Source: JANQFV01 sp964468185
GTDB taxonomy: Bacteria > Planctomycetota > Phycisphaerae > UBA1845 > Fen-1342
Assembly (NCBI GenBank): GCA_964468185.1
Contig: CAYXTR010000019.1
Coordinates: 39,707-103,706 of the forward strand
Length of the DNA stretch: 64,000 nt
Direction: 5' to 3'
How positions within the stretch are numbered: the stretch's first letter is position 1; every line of letters starts with the position of its first letter. The notes under the pieces are model-generated. The model was not told where the DNA came from and made no database searches. It saw only the letters and a program-made list of their open reading frames with translations. The position numbers were made by a program, and so were the translations under genes. Of the stretch, positions 1 through 9,326 are shown one piece after another.

Positions 1-123
1 GACGAAGAGCGTCGGCAGTCGAACGTAGTGTGTCCGACCTGCGGGAAATCGCTCATGCCGGCCGGGCATGCCGGGCCGGGTAAGCCGGGGACGTCGGGAG
101 GGGCTTCGCCGCCTCCGGCATAG
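1..123 (+). CDS. 3' end of a zinc-ribbon-like protein (partial)
   Basis: An open frame enters from the left edge and stops at the TAG at 121-123, leaving the last 40 residues. It contains VVCPTCGKSL, a CxxCGK knuckle typical of zinc ribbons, then a Gly/Pro/Ser-rich low-complexity tail. Only one Cys pair is inside the window, so the family cannot be named. An FmdB-like or YacG-like ribbon would fit. The start lies outside the window. Confidence 0.5.
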   Translation, partial: DEERRQSNVVCPTCGKSLMPAGHAGPGKPGTSGGASPPPA

Positions 124-158
124 AGGGGGTAGGAAGGGCCGGCGAAAGCGATGCGAAA

Positions 159-197
159 CCAAAAGAGCCCGCCGGGACGTGGTTGTCGCCGGCGGGC
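159..197 (-). terminator. Rho-independent terminator of the minus-strand RNA
   Basis: GCCCGCCGG at 167-175 pairs perfectly with CCGGCGGGC at 189-197 (9 bp, 13-nt loop). On the minus strand the stem is followed by CTCTTTTGG. On the plus strand it is followed by a weaker TATGCTTTTT, so it could act in both directions. Confidence 0.6.
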
Positions 198-248
198 CTA
201 TGCTTTTTCGGCTGCGAATCACAGCCACGTTCGCTGCTCATTCGCAGC

Positions 249-269
249 CTAATGTTTACCACCCTTCAC
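249..269 (-). CDS. Six-codon frame behind a near-perfect SD
   Basis: GTG AAG GGT GGT AAA CAT TAG encodes MKGGKH. It is preceded by GAAAGGAGGTGATCC at 285-271, complementary to the conserved 16S 3' tail. The core GGAGG lies 7 nt before the GTG, which is ideal spacing. The frame is too short to judge by composition; the argument rests on the initiation site. A later ATG at about 228 on the same transcript opens a longer low-complexity frame that crosses the terminator and looks non-coding. Confidence 0.3.
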   Translation of the reverse strand: MKGGKH

Positions 270-479
270 TGGATCACCTCCTTTCAAAACGGGCCAACTT
301 CCCGCGATCCGCAGTGTGGTGCGCTGCGGGGCGGGCTGCTTCCCGTTCACCAGCCGTCGCCGGCAAACCCAACGAACGATACTGATCCGAGCATCGCCCG
401 TAGCAAGAGGGGTTGGAGCGTGATACTCCCAGGCGCTTTTGGAAGCACCAGGCACACCAACACAGCTCCCGCTACTTGA

Positions 480-507
480 ATTATCGTGTACTGGCGAGGG
501 AGGTCAA
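480..507 (-). promoter_or_regulatory. sigma70-type promoter driving the minus-strand RNA
   Basis: On the minus strand TTGACC (507-502) is followed after 16 nt by GATAAT (485-480). This is the best housekeeping-type promoter in the left part of the window. Transcription should start near 473 and run toward the terminator at 159-197. Confidence 0.55.
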
Positions 508-733
508 GAGAAAATCGTCCGGGGTGGCAGCTTTCTGTTCTGGTCGCGCAGCAATTGCTCAGTTATGAGCGGATGAGCACGGCGCGTTACGGGGTGCGAT
601 GGCAGGATGCAGGGATTCTCGGCCCTGGGGGTACCGAGAATTGAACGTCTGCGCAGTGAGCGCATAACAGGAGGTTCCTGCTCCGGTTTTGCGCGAATTG
701 GTGCAGGGCGTCGGACGTTGGTCGCCGGGCCAG

Positions 734-2824
734 CTACTCGAGTACGTGCGGGATCAGCTCGCTCTCAATCGAGAGCGCCCCCAGGCTCGTGACGGCGAAG
801 CGCTCCGTGCGTGGCTTGAACCAGTAGACGTCTTCGGGCAGCTCGTTGAGATTGACGAGCACCTTGTGGGTTTGTGGCCCGACGGTGGCCACTGGGAACC
901 AGGGTCGATCGTCCAGTCCATCATTGCCGACGCGGCGATAGACCTTGTAGCCGATGACGTTGTCGAGGTAGTGCTGGTCGCGCTGCTCGGGGGCTGCCCA
1001 CGTGACCTGCACGCGGTCGGCGTTGATGCGCGCAACCTGAACCTCGACGGGAGCCGGGGGTGACGCGGTGGAGCCACATGTCGTGTGCAGCGGCGTGACG
1101 TAGCGATCCTTCTCACCCCGGAACCACGCCGCGACAAAGTCGTGCTGCTCCAGCCAGAAGAAGCAGGTGTGGTCGTCCTTGGTTACCTTGACCATCATCA
1201 GGTTGCGCGGGCCGACGACGTTCATGTTGCCCCAGGGGTTGTTCTTGCGGTGGAAGCCGTTCAGTGTGATGACCTCGGCGGCGGGGCGATTCGGCAGGCG
1301 CAGCACGCCGCGGTCGTTGGTCTGGCCGACGATTACCGGGTGTTTCGAAGTGGGTGGTCCGTAGAAGTCACCGTCCTCAATCACGTGATAGTACTGCACG
1401 CCCTCGTCGTCGCCCGGTGGCTTGGATGTGTCTACTTTGGTGCCGCGCTGATAGATCGCGACCTTGGCGTCGGGCAGTGGGCGACCATTGATGTCGAACA
1501 CCTGCAAGTAGCACTCGCGGGGGTTCTGGAAGTAGAAGTCGCCGAAGTAGCCACGGGGCTTGTCGATGGTGTGGTTCAGGTAGGCGGCGTCGACTTCGCC
1601 ATAGGGCTGCGGGCCGTGCCAGTGCATCATCTGGACCGGATGCCGCATGAAGTGGGTGACTTGCTCGCCGTTATCGGGCCAGACGTGGTGGTCGGCGCCG
1701 GCGTAGTCGAGGGCGTACCAGTCGACGAGTCCGAGTTGGTGGCCGAGTTCGTGGGGGAGTGACCATTCGGTCCGGTTGCGCCAATCGGGGTCGGTCTGAT
1801 TCCACTGGCCGGTCTCGATTTCCTGGGGGCTGTCGTTCCAGACCCAGCCGCCCTGGTCATAGCGGATGCCGTCGCCGGCGAAGAGGCTGCGTGGCGCGCC
1901 GTCAATGTGCGGCGTGTTGTCCTTGACGTGGTCGGCGTAGATGATGCGGTCGAGCCGGACGCGGGCCAGGCAACCTTGTGGTGCGGCGGGGTAGACGCTG
2001 TGCTCGAAGAGGAGGTTCATGATGTCGATGTGCCAGCGGTAGAAATCCTCGAAGCTGAAGGTGCCGTAGGCGCTGCGGAATTGATGCCAGGCGTCGACGC
2101 GACCGTTCGAGACGACGTACGTGAACGTGAAGGCCCAGAGGGGGTCGGTTGCTTCATTGTTGATTTTGGCGATTTCCGGCTCGTCGGCGACGATGCGGAG
2201 CGTGACCTCGTGAAAGCCTGCCTGCCAGTTCCATTTAAGGACGAAGGTGGTCTCGTCCATTTCGGCCAAGGATTGGTCGTAGCGATCGCGGCCGACGACT
2301 TGGTCGTCGATGAGCCAGACCACCTCGAAGGGCTGGGCTGCTTTGAAGCCGATGTTCTTGACGTGTGCCGTCAAGGTGAGCTCTTCACCCGGTTTGTAGG
2401 ACAACTTGAGATTCTTGACGGCGCCCTGGGGGTTGGTGAATTTCTCGTCGCCCAGGTCGATGAGCTTCGGGGAGTCGCCGGCGATCCAGGCGCGGCCGAA
2501 CTTGTCGTATTGGACGCGGCCGTGCAGCCCGGCGAGCTTGGGCGTGACTTCGATGTAGGTGAGGGTGAGATCCGGGAGGTTGGGGCGCTCGTCCCAGGCG
2601 GGGTCACGCTTGACCTCCCAACTGTCGACGGCGTTGCGGCGGTAGACCTTGGGTGGGGTGCCGACGTTGTCGAGGTCGGTCCAGACGGTGAGCTGGACGC
2701 CTTCGTCGCGGACGTAGCAGTCTTCGATCATGGTGCCATCGGCGAGCTTGAGGGTGTCGCTAGTGGCGGCCGGTGGGGTCAGCAGCATGGAAAGTGCGAA
2801 AAGCAGCGGTATGATACGGTTCAT
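734..2824 (-). CDS. Exported zinc metallopeptidase-like protein with CARDB and Fn3-like domains
   Basis: 696 residues. The chosen ATG (2824) has GAAGGAGT about 7 nt upstream and starts a clear signal peptide (MNRIIPLLFALSMLLT), so the protein is exported. A CARDB-like beta domain spans roughly residues 95-220. The motif HELGHQLGLVD near residue 357 is an HExGHxxGxxD zinc site of the metzincin type. A fibronectin-III-like domain closes the C terminus (from about residue 590). The mix suggests a cell-surface or secreted protease, but the substrate is unknown. It is divergent from the glycosidase gene to the right. Confidence 0.75.
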   Translation of the reverse strand: MNRIIPLLFALSMLLTPPAATSDTLKLADGTMIEDCYVRDEGVQLTVWTDLDNVGTPPKVYRRNAVDSWEVKRDPAWDERPNLPDLTLTYIEVTPKLAGLHGRVQYDKFGRAWIAGDSPKLIDLGDEKFTNPQGAVKNLKLSYKPGEELTLTAHVKNIGFKAAQPFEVVWLIDDQVVGRDRYDQSLAEMDETTFVLKWNWQAGFHEVTLRIVADEPEIAKINNEATDPLWAFTFTYVVSNGRVDAWHQFRSAYGTFSFEDFYRWHIDIMNLLFEHSVYPAAPQGCLARVRLDRIIYADHVKDNTPHIDGAPRSLFAGDGIRYDQGGWVWNDSPQEIETGQWNQTDPDWRNRTEWSLPHELGHQLGLVDWYALDYAGADHHVWPDNGEQVTHFMRHPVQMMHWHGPQPYGEVDAAYLNHTIDKPRGYFGDFYFQNPRECYLQVFDINGRPLPDAKVAIYQRGTKVDTSKPPGDDEGVQYYHVIEDGDFYGPPTSKHPVIVGQTNDRGVLRLPNRPAAEVITLNGFHRKNNPWGNMNVVGPRNLMMVKVTKDDHTCFFWLEQHDFVAAWFRGEKDRYVTPLHTTCGSTASPPAPVEVQVARINADRVQVTWAAPEQRDQHYLDNVIGYKVYRRVGNDGLDDRPWFPVATVGPQTHKVLVNLNELPEDVYWFKPRTERFAVTSLGALSIESELIPHVLE

Positions 2825-2990
2825 TGGGATGACTCCTTCCGACGTGAGGGTGGACGTACTGATGGACGTAGGCAGGTGCACGTCCGCATTCTAACGCCTA
2901 TGATCCCGGCTCGCGATGGGTACCCGCGACCAGATGTTCGCATCTTGCCGCGGTCCGCAGGTGACACGCAGCAGCATAGCGAGGCATGGC

Positions 2991-5117
2991 ATGACGACGA
3001 TTCACAAGCCGACGGGCTGGAACACGTGGGATTTTCAGGGCTTCAACCGGCTGGTGTACCTGCGCAACGGGCGCACCGTGGTCGGCGTGCAGGTTGCGAT
3101 CTGGGATGAGTCTGTGCCGCCGCCGGCACCTGAAAGCAAGCAGACCGGGCGGTTGAGCGAGCGTTTTCGGTGGGGGGATGTGACGCAGCTCGGGCCGCAT
3201 GCGCCGTTGGGTTTGCCGGCATGCCTGAAGTTCAGGGTTGGCGATGTGACGTATGACTTTGAGGGGGTGGATAAGGATGGCGCGTTGCATCTGCGTGTTA
3301 CGCCGGAGCAGGAGAGTGTGCAGCGTGTTGTGTTTCAGTTTGTCGCGCCGGTTGGCGAGACGATTGTGGCGGCATCCAAGAACCGTGGCACGTTCGCCGG
3401 CTGTGATGTTCGAATGAAGGGTGCGACCTGGCCTGAGGATTACTTCGTGAATGTTGCTGAGCCGTATGCGGTGGGCAAGGCGGGACGGGGCGCGACGCTG
3501 ATTGTCACGCCGGCGAAGGCCGCGTCTAAGGCGGCCGGGACTGTCAAGGCGCTCGAAAGGGAGGCAGTGGTGGGGGAGGGGGCGCTGGCAGATGCGCCGG
3601 GCGCGATGATGCAGGCGATCTGCTGGAACACGCTGTATGACACGCGGCGAAAGCTGGTGTCCTCGCCGGTGAGCCGCGACTGGTGCTATGACTGGCGGGG
3701 TGTGCTGGTGTTCTGCTGGGACACGTATCTGGTCGCGACGTTCATGTCGTACGAGACGCCGGAGCTTTCGCGGCTGAATTTCGAGGCGGTGAATGCCGCG
3801 ATTGATGAGCTGGGGCATGTGCCGAATTACTACATGGCGCATGGGGCGGCGTCGCGGGATCGGTCGATGCCGCCGCTGGGCAGCTACATGATCTGGAAGA
3901 CGCAGTGTCTGGCGCCGGATCGGGCGTGGCTGAAGCAGGTTTATCCGCAACTGACGCGCTGGCACAAGTACTGGATGAAGCATCGCGACGGGAACGGGAA
4001 TGGTTTGCTATCGTGGGGGTCGAATCCGGTCGCGTATGAGTTTCCGCAACTCGTGCCGTATAACCAGAAGCTCCAACATACGCGTCAGGCGGCGATCTAC
4101 GAGTCGGGACTCGACAACTCGCCGATGTACGATGACGTCGATTTTGATGAGTACGCCAATACGCTGCGGATCGATGACGTCGCGTTGAGTAGTTATTACG
4201 CGATGGACTGTGAGGCACTGGCCCACATGGCCGCATTTCTCGGACATGAGCGCGATGCGCAGCGCTATCGCCGGGAGCATGAGCAGATGGCGCGGCGGAT
4301 TAATGACGAGTTGTGGGATGATGCGCACGGGATCTACTGCAACCGGCATTGGGACGGGCGGGTGTCGATGCGCTGGTCGCCGACGTCGCTGTTTCCGCTG
4401 ATCGCGGGGGTAGCGCCGTTGGAGCGGGCGCAGCGGCTGGTGCAGGAGCATCTGCTGAATTCGCGTGAGTTCTGGGGTACGTGGGTGATTCCGTCGATCG
4501 CACGGTTCGACAAGGCGTATCCGGATAATGACTATTGGCGCGGGCGCATCTGGGGTCCGTTCAACTTCCTGGTGGCGGAGGGGTTGCGACGATATCGATT
4601 TGATGATGCGGCGGCGGAGCTGGCGGAGAAGAGCCTGACGCTATTCATGAAGAATTGGCGCGAGGACGGCGGCGTGTACGAGAATTACAACGCCGACACG
4701 GGGCAGGGGGCGGACGTGTGGAATGCGGCGCGGCTGTATCACTGGGGCGGGTTGCTGGCGTTTATCGCGATGCAGGAGTTGATCGACGTGGAGCCGACGG
4801 GGTATTTGCGGGTGGGGTCGTTGGGGTTTCCGGCCGCGGGCCTGCGGCGGGTGCGGCTGGGTCGGGATGTGTATGACGTGGAGCTTGATGCGGGGTTACG
4901 CGTGCAGCGCAATGGCAAGGCGTTTGTTGAGTGCACGACGCGGGCGATTGTGCGGATTCCGATTGGTGGACCGCGGGATGAGCCGATTCAGGTTTCGGCG
5001 GTCGGGCGTGGATCGCTCACGTCGCACGCCGCGGATCGGCGGCGGAGTGTGCGGCTGGTCGATGGGCAGATTGTGCGGCCCAGTGGGAGTGGGCGGAAAG
5101 TGGTGTATGCGTGGTGA
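2991..5117 (+). CDS. Glycoside hydrolase, GH63/MGH1-like (alpha/alpha)6 fold
   Basis: 708 residues from ATG 2991, which has GAGG 6 nt upstream; a longer in-frame extension to 2916 lacks an SD. There is no signal peptide, so the enzyme is probably cytoplasmic. An N-terminal beta-rich part (about 1-230) is followed by a helical barrel. Family-type patches are FCWDTYLVATF, ESGLDNSPMYDD (acidic, likely catalytic region), YWRGRIWGPFNFLV and ENYNADTGQ. This organisation fits GH63 and mannosylglycerate-hydrolase-like enzymes acting on alpha-glucosides or compatible solutes. The exact substrate cannot be read from sequence. The convergent neighbour begins 77 nt away. Confidence 0.75.
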   Translation: MTTIHKPTGWNTWDFQGFNRLVYLRNGRTVVGVQVAIWDESVPPPAPESKQTGRLSERFRWGDVTQLGPHAPLGLPACLKFRVGDVTYDFEGVDKDGALHLRVTPEQESVQRVVFQFVAPVGETIVAASKNRGTFAGCDVRMKGATWPEDYFVNVAEPYAVGKAGRGATLIVTPAKAASKAAGTVKALEREAVVGEGALADAPGAMMQAICWNTLYDTRRKLVSSPVSRDWCYDWRGVLVFCWDTYLVATFMSYETPELSRLNFEAVNAAIDELGHVPNYYMAHGAASRDRSMPPLGSYMIWKTQCLAPDRAWLKQVYPQLTRWHKYWMKHRDGNGNGLLSWGSNPVAYEFPQLVPYNQKLQHTRQAAIYESGLDNSPMYDDVDFDEYANTLRIDDVALSSYYAMDCEALAHMAAFLGHERDAQRYRREHEQMARRINDELWDDAHGIYCNRHWDGRVSMRWSPTSLFPLIAGVAPLERAQRLVQEHLLNSREFWGTWVIPSIARFDKAYPDNDYWRGRIWGPFNFLVAEGLRRYRFDDAAAELAEKSLTLFMKNWREDGGVYENYNADTGQGADVWNAARLYHWGGLLAFIAMQELIDVEPTGYLRVGSLGFPAAGLRRVRLGRDVYDVELDAGLRVQRNGKAFVECTTRAIVRIPIGGPRDEPIQVSAVGRGSLTSHAADRRRSVRLVDGQIVRPSGSGRKVVYAW

Positions 5118-5194
5118 TGGGCTCGAGTATGCGAACTCGGGCCTTCGTCATGATCAGGTTATTGGGGCCTGTGATTGTACGAAACGGTACGTGA

Positions 5195-6763
5195 CTATCC
5201 ACCCAATGCTGCTACGAATGGTGCAATGTCGTCGAAGTCGACCTGGCCGCTTTGGTCGAAATCGCATTGGGTGCGGCCGGCGCAGCCGGGATATTGCTGT
5301 TCGTAGCCGCCGGTGAGCATGAGGACAAACGGATTGAGGTCGTCGAAGTCGACCTGCCCGTCACAGTTGGCATCGCCCATGATCACGAGCGTGTTGTAGT
5401 ACAGCAGATTGCCGCCGTCGTCCCAGTCGGTCACGGCCATGTCGAGCTTGCTCGACGCGGTGTATTCGACGACGACTGCGCTTTCGCCGTCGACGCCGAG
5501 GGTGATCCAGCCCAGTTTGCGATTGAAATGGAACTCGCCGGACTGAAGCACTTCGCCGTCAACTGAAATGCTGTTCAGTGTCTGAATCTGCTGGCGGCTG
5601 AGCCAGAATAGCCGCTGGTCGGGATTGGGGGTGAAACTATCGGTTACGGCGTACAGGCCGTCGCGGTCAACGTCGCCGAAGACGACCATCTCGTTGACGG
5701 GCTGGGGTGAGGAGCTCCAGCTTGGGCTGGTGCTGAAGACGCCGTCCTGATTCAGGAAGATGCGGGTCGGGTCCCACCAGCCGCCGGTGGCGAGGTCGAG
5801 ATCGCCGTCGGCGTCGACATCGGCGAGGGCGACGACGGAGCAGTAGCCTTCGTTGTAGGTCCATGATGCGGAGGTGGCGAAGGACGCGTCGGGTTGGCCG
5901 TTGTAGCGGCGGAAACGGCCCGTGCCACCGAGCTGGCTATTGTCGGCAACGAAGAGTTCGGGTGCGCCGTCGCTGTTGACGTCGCCCGCAGTGACCATGA
6001 TGGCATCCTGAAATGACGTATCGGCCGGGAACCAGCTTGCAGTGGTCTCCAGCATGCCGCCGAGGTTTCGGTAGGTGCGGCACCGGGTGTTGGCGGCGGC
6101 GCAGGCGAGATCGAGCCAGCCGTCCTGGTCCATGTCGACCCAGACCATCCCCTGATAGTCGAAGGTGTCGCTCGAGCCCCAGCTTGCTGACGCCTCCAGC
6201 GCGCCGCCGGTGTTCATGTACACGAGGTTCTGGGTCTCGTTGGGCGTGCCGTAGGCCCAGCCGGTGGCGACGGCGAGATCGGGCCAGCCGTCGTTGTTCA
6301 TGTCGCCGAACGCGCAGCCGAAGGCGTTGTCGATGAGATCGGCCTCCCAGTCGGGTGTTGATGAAAGGGTGCCGGCGTTATTGAGGTAGACCCGTGCGAC
6401 GGGAGCCGTGCTGTCCCAGGTTCCGAGTGTGGCCACGGCGACGTCCATCCAGCCGTCGCCGTTCACGTCGGCGATGTCGAGATGGCCGTTGTATTCGAAG
6501 TCGGAGGACTGCCAGGTGGGGGTGGAAGGGAAGCTGCCGAGTCCGGTGTTGTAGTAGACGGCGAGGTGCTGCGCGTGGATGTCGTTGCCGTTGCCGACGA
6601 CGAGGTCGAGCCAGCCGTCGTGATTCAGGTCGACCAGTGCCGCGCCGGTGCTGACGGGGGTATCGAGGGACTCCCAGTCGGGCGAAGTGGGATACGGCAC
6701 CTGACCCGGGGCGGCGACGGCGACTGAAAGAACGAACAGGGCGAGTACAGCGCGGCTCAACAT
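5195..6763 (-). CDS. Secreted FG-GAP/VCBS repeat protein with dockerin-like tail
   Basis: 522 residues with an N-terminal signal peptide (MLSRAVLALFVLSVAVAAPG) and GGAGG upstream of the ATG. The body consists of repeated blades with DLNHDGWLDLVVGNG, DVNGDGWMDVAVA and DVDADGDLDLATGG, the calcium-binding FG-GAP/VCBS pattern of a beta-propeller. The C terminus carries two dockerin-type-I-like calcium loops, GDANCDGQVDFDDLNPFV and CDFDQSGQVDFDDIAPFV. The same tail occurs on the proteins at 59159 and 60900. A surface adhesion or scaffolding role is likely; no enzymatic motif is seen. Confidence 0.8.
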   Translation of the reverse strand: MLSRAVLALFVLSVAVAAPGQVPYPTSPDWESLDTPVSTGAALVDLNHDGWLDLVVGNGNDIHAQHLAVYYNTGLGSFPSTPTWQSSDFEYNGHLDIADVNGDGWMDVAVATLGTWDSTAPVARVYLNNAGTLSSTPDWEADLIDNAFGCAFGDMNNDGWPDLAVATGWAYGTPNETQNLVYMNTGGALEASASWGSSDTFDYQGMVWVDMDQDGWLDLACAAANTRCRTYRNLGGMLETTASWFPADTSFQDAIMVTAGDVNSDGAPELFVADNSQLGGTGRFRRYNGQPDASFATSASWTYNEGYCSVVALADVDADGDLDLATGGWWDPTRIFLNQDGVFSTSPSWSSSPQPVNEMVVFGDVDRDGLYAVTDSFTPNPDQRLFWLSRQQIQTLNSISVDGEVLQSGEFHFNRKLGWITLGVDGESAVVVEYTASSKLDMAVTDWDDGGNLLYYNTLVIMGDANCDGQVDFDDLNPFVLMLTGGYEQQYPGCAGRTQCDFDQSGQVDFDDIAPFVAALGG

Positions 6764-6885
6764 GGCTTCCGGCCTCCTTCACAGAAACAGCAGGTTTGTG
6801 TCCGGAACTGATTCTACTGGATTCCCAACCGTCCGCGGAAACGAAAACGCAAGATCTGACATCGTGGGGCTGCCCCCGGACCCGT

Positions 6886-9234
6886 TCATGAATGCCGCGA
6901 CAGGCGCTCGATGGGGGCGATTTCGAGGATGAGGGTTTTCTCACCCAGGCCGGCGAAGCGGACGCCGGCGCGGGTCTGGCCGGCGGCGGCGCGGAGCCAG
7001 AGGATCTGACCGACGCCATAGGATTCGTGTTTCAGGACGGTGCCAACGGACCAGTTGCCGGCGGATTCGGGCTCGTCATTGCGGGGGTGGGACGTGCGTC
7101 GCAGGGGGCGTGTTTGGGCGTCAGGATCCGCCGGTTCGTCGTATTCCGGCACTTGTGACGCGTCGAAGCCGTCCGGCGTATTGAAGCCGCGGCGGCTGCG
7201 GAGTCGGCGTCTGGACACCAGGCGGGCGGCTTCCTCGGGCGGGAGGTCGCTGACGTCCGGCTCGAAGCCGTCCTCAAAGCCGTAGCCGCGCGGGCCGAAG
7301 GACGGCTTTTGGTGGTTTTCCCACGTGAGCGTGCCGTCGTCGAGTTCGGTGAGGAACTGGGAGGCGGGGCGCGGGGTGGGTTGGCCGCGGATGAGGCGTT
7401 GCTGGGCGCGGGAGAGGAAGAGCTGTTGCTCGGCGCGGGTGACGCCGACGAAGCAGAGGCGGCGTTCTTCCTCGACGTCGCCGTGAAGTCCGAGCGAGCG
7501 TTCGTGGGGCAGCAGGCCCTGTTCGAGGCCGGCGAGGAAGACGACGGGGAATTCAAGGCCTTTGGCGGCGTGGAGGGTCATGAGCATGACACAGCCGCCA
7601 TGCTCGTCGACGGCGTCCTGGTCGCTGGTGAGGCTGATGCGGTTGAGGAAGTCGCTGAGGGCGGGTTGCTCGACTTCCTGTTCGTAGCGAATGGCGGCGG
7701 TGACGAGTTCCTGGATGTTGGCGAGGCGGTCTTCACCCCCACTTTCGCGTTCTTCGCGGTACATCTGCTCCAGGCCGGATTTGGCGAGGACTTCGCCGAC
7801 GGCGGTTGATACGGGGAGTTGCAGGAGCGGCTGGAGGTCGTCGACGAGTTGGGCGAAAGCGTGGACGCGTTTGGCGGCGGCTTTGAGGGCGGGGACCTGG
7901 TCGCTGTGGCGGACGATGTCCATCAGGGGTTGGTTGGTCTCGTTGGCGCGGGTGCGCAGGCGTTCGATCGTGGTCTTGCCGATGCCGCGGGCGGGGGTGT
8001 TGATGACGCGGAGGAGGGCGACCTCGTCGCTGGGGTTGACGAGGAGGCGCAGGTAGGCCAGGACGTCGCGGATTTCCTTGCGATTGTAGAACTCGACGCC
8101 GCGGGCGATCTTGTAGGGTATGCCGCGGTTGCGGAGGGCTTCTTCGAATCCGCGTGACAGGGCATTGACGCGATAGAAGATGGCGAAGTCGTCGTAGCTG
8201 CGGCCGGCGGCGTGCATTTCGCGGATGGTGGTGGCGACGCGGTCGGCTTCGTCGCGGTCCTCGCTGAATTCCCAGACACGAACGGCGGTACCAGCAGAAT
8301 TCTCGGTCCACAAGTCCTTGTGCTTGCGCTGTCGGTTGGCGGCGATGAGGCGCGAGGCGATCTGGAGGATCTGGGGGGTGGAACGGTAGTTCTGCTCCAG
8401 CCGGACGACGCGGGCGTCGGGGTAGTCGCGTTCGAACTCGAGGATGTTGCTCAGGTCGGCCCCGCGCCAGGCGTAGATGCTCTGGTCCGGGTCGCCGGTG
8501 ACGCAGATGTTGTGGTGATGCTGCGAGAGTAGGCGGGCGATCAGGTATTGGGCGTGATTGGTGTCCTGGTATTCGTCGATGAGCACGTAGCGAAAGCGAA
8601 TGTTGAGGCGCTCGGCGATGTCGGGATGGTCGCGCAGAACGACGGCGATGCGCATCAGCAGATCGTCGAAATCGACGGCGTTGCGCTGCTCGAGCAGGTC
8701 TTGATACGCCTCGTAGATGCGGGCGACGTCGCGGTCTTCGTACCACTCGGCGGCGGCGTAGCAGTCGTCCGGCGTGTCGAGGCGGCTCTTGGCGTCGCTG
8801 ATGGCCTTGCGGGCGGTGTCGGGACGGATGGCCGCTTCGCTGATCTTGCAGGCCGCCATGGCGTCCTTGATGACGCGGAGGGCGTCCGCCTCGTCGTAGA
8901 TCGTGAAGCCGGGCTCGACGCGCGCGAGTGGGCCGAATTCGCGCAGCAGACGGGCGCCGAGGGCGTGAAAGGTGTAGACCCACATGCCACGACCGACGCC
9001 GAGGTCTGCGATGCGGCGGCGCATTTCGTCGGCGGCTTTGTTGGTGAAGGTGATGGCGAGGATGTTGTGGGCGGGGACGTCCGTGTGCACCAGGTGCGCG
9101 GCGCGGCGTGTAATCACGCGGGTCTTGCCACTGCCGGGTCCGGCAATGACGAGGAGTGGGCCGTCGCGATGTGTAACGGCCGCGCGTTGGGGGGCGTTGA
9201 GGTCGGTTAGCAAGAATTCGACTGAGCGATCCAT
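6886..9234 (-). CDS. pcrA: ATP-dependent DNA helicase, UvrD/PcrA type
   Basis: 782 residues, normal for the family. Superfamily 1 motifs are all present: Walker A AGPGSGKTRVI (about 31-41), motif II DEYQDTNHAQ, motif IV QNYRSTPQIL, motif V LMTLHAAKGLEFPVVF and motif VI RRLCFVGVTRAEQ. The C terminus has the PcrA/UvrD tudor-like segment WSVGTVLKHESYGVG that contacts RNA polymerase in relatives. Start ATG 9234 follows AGGAGGTGACACGGAGG. The enzyme acts as a 3'-5' helicase in nucleotide excision repair, mismatch repair or clearing of replication forks. The assignment is firm to UvrD/PcrA; the symbol follows the Gram-positive-like form and uvrD is equally valid. Confidence 0.93.
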   Translation of the reverse strand: MDRSVEFLLTDLNAPQRAAVTHRDGPLLVIAGPGSGKTRVITRRAAHLVHTDVPAHNILAITFTNKAADEMRRRIADLGVGRGMWVYTFHALGARLLREFGPLARVEPGFTIYDEADALRVIKDAMAACKISEAAIRPDTARKAISDAKSRLDTPDDCYAAAEWYEDRDVARIYEAYQDLLEQRNAVDFDDLLMRIAVVLRDHPDIAERLNIRFRYVLIDEYQDTNHAQYLIARLLSQHHHNICVTGDPDQSIYAWRGADLSNILEFERDYPDARVVRLEQNYRSTPQILQIASRLIAANRQRKHKDLWTENSAGTAVRVWEFSEDRDEADRVATTIREMHAAGRSYDDFAIFYRVNALSRGFEEALRNRGIPYKIARGVEFYNRKEIRDVLAYLRLLVNPSDEVALLRVINTPARGIGKTTIERLRTRANETNQPLMDIVRHSDQVPALKAAAKRVHAFAQLVDDLQPLLQLPVSTAVGEVLAKSGLEQMYREERESGGEDRLANIQELVTAAIRYEQEVEQPALSDFLNRISLTSDQDAVDEHGGCVMLMTLHAAKGLEFPVVFLAGLEQGLLPHERSLGLHGDVEEERRLCFVGVTRAEQQLFLSRAQQRLIRGQPTPRPASQFLTELDDGTLTWENHQKPSFGPRGYGFEDGFEPDVSDLPPEEAARLVSRRRLRSRRGFNTPDGFDASQVPEYDEPADPDAQTRPLRRTSHPRNDEPESAGNWSVGTVLKHESYGVGQILWLRAAAGQTRAGVRFAGLGEKTLILEIAPIERLSRHS

Positions 9235-9326
9235 CGCGCCTCCGTGTCACCTCCTGCGGCAGTTCCCGGTGCGGGCGGACTGATGCTACGTCGGCGGCGG
9301 AGGCGCGACAAGTTGTCGGTGGGCGG

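Larger units (their letters stand above)
159..473 (-). ncRNA. Candidate structured RNA or leader of about 310 nt, unknown family
   Basis: The unit is bounded by a good promoter and a terminator. Reading the minus strand, a hairpin near the 5' end pairs 443-449 with 432-438 (7 bp, CCAA loop) inside an outer 5-bp stem, 465-469 with 415-419. A middle hairpin pairs 324-329 with 309-314. Next come an SD complementary to the 16S tail over 15 nt (285-271) and a six-codon frame (269-249). A perfect 10-bp hairpin (249-240 with 219-210) and the terminator follow. It does not match tmRNA, RNase P or 6S RNA by eye. It could be a leader or attenuator, a small regulatory RNA or a micropeptide mRNA. Confidence 0.45.
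124..733. other. 610-nt non-coding stretch holding a minus-strand RNA unit
   Basis: No protein-like frame fits here on either strand; the open frames are short and Arg/Pro-rich. The left part (about 159-508) holds a minus-strand promoter, several hairpins, an extended SD, a six-codon frame and a terminator, each listed separately. I see nothing recognisable in 509-733 beyond the 3' side of the metallopeptidase gene. Confidence 0.6.

Noticed and set aside
270..286. Plus-strand string matching the 16S rRNA 3' tail (CTGGATCACCTCCTTTC)
   Set aside because: The sequence before it shows no 16S helix-45 or other rRNA similarity, and no rRNA follows. The minus-strand reading as an SD, with a start codon at ideal spacing, explains it better.
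335..352. GGGAAGCAGCC on the minus strand, reminiscent of the SRP RNA core
   Set aside because: The symmetric-loop partner bases and the GGAA tetraloop context of 4.5S RNA are missing; only a short string matches.
1907..3109. 400-codon plus-strand frame opposite the metallopeptidase
   Set aside because: Val/Gly/Asp-rich mirror composition, no SD, and it conflicts with a well-supported gene with a signal peptide.
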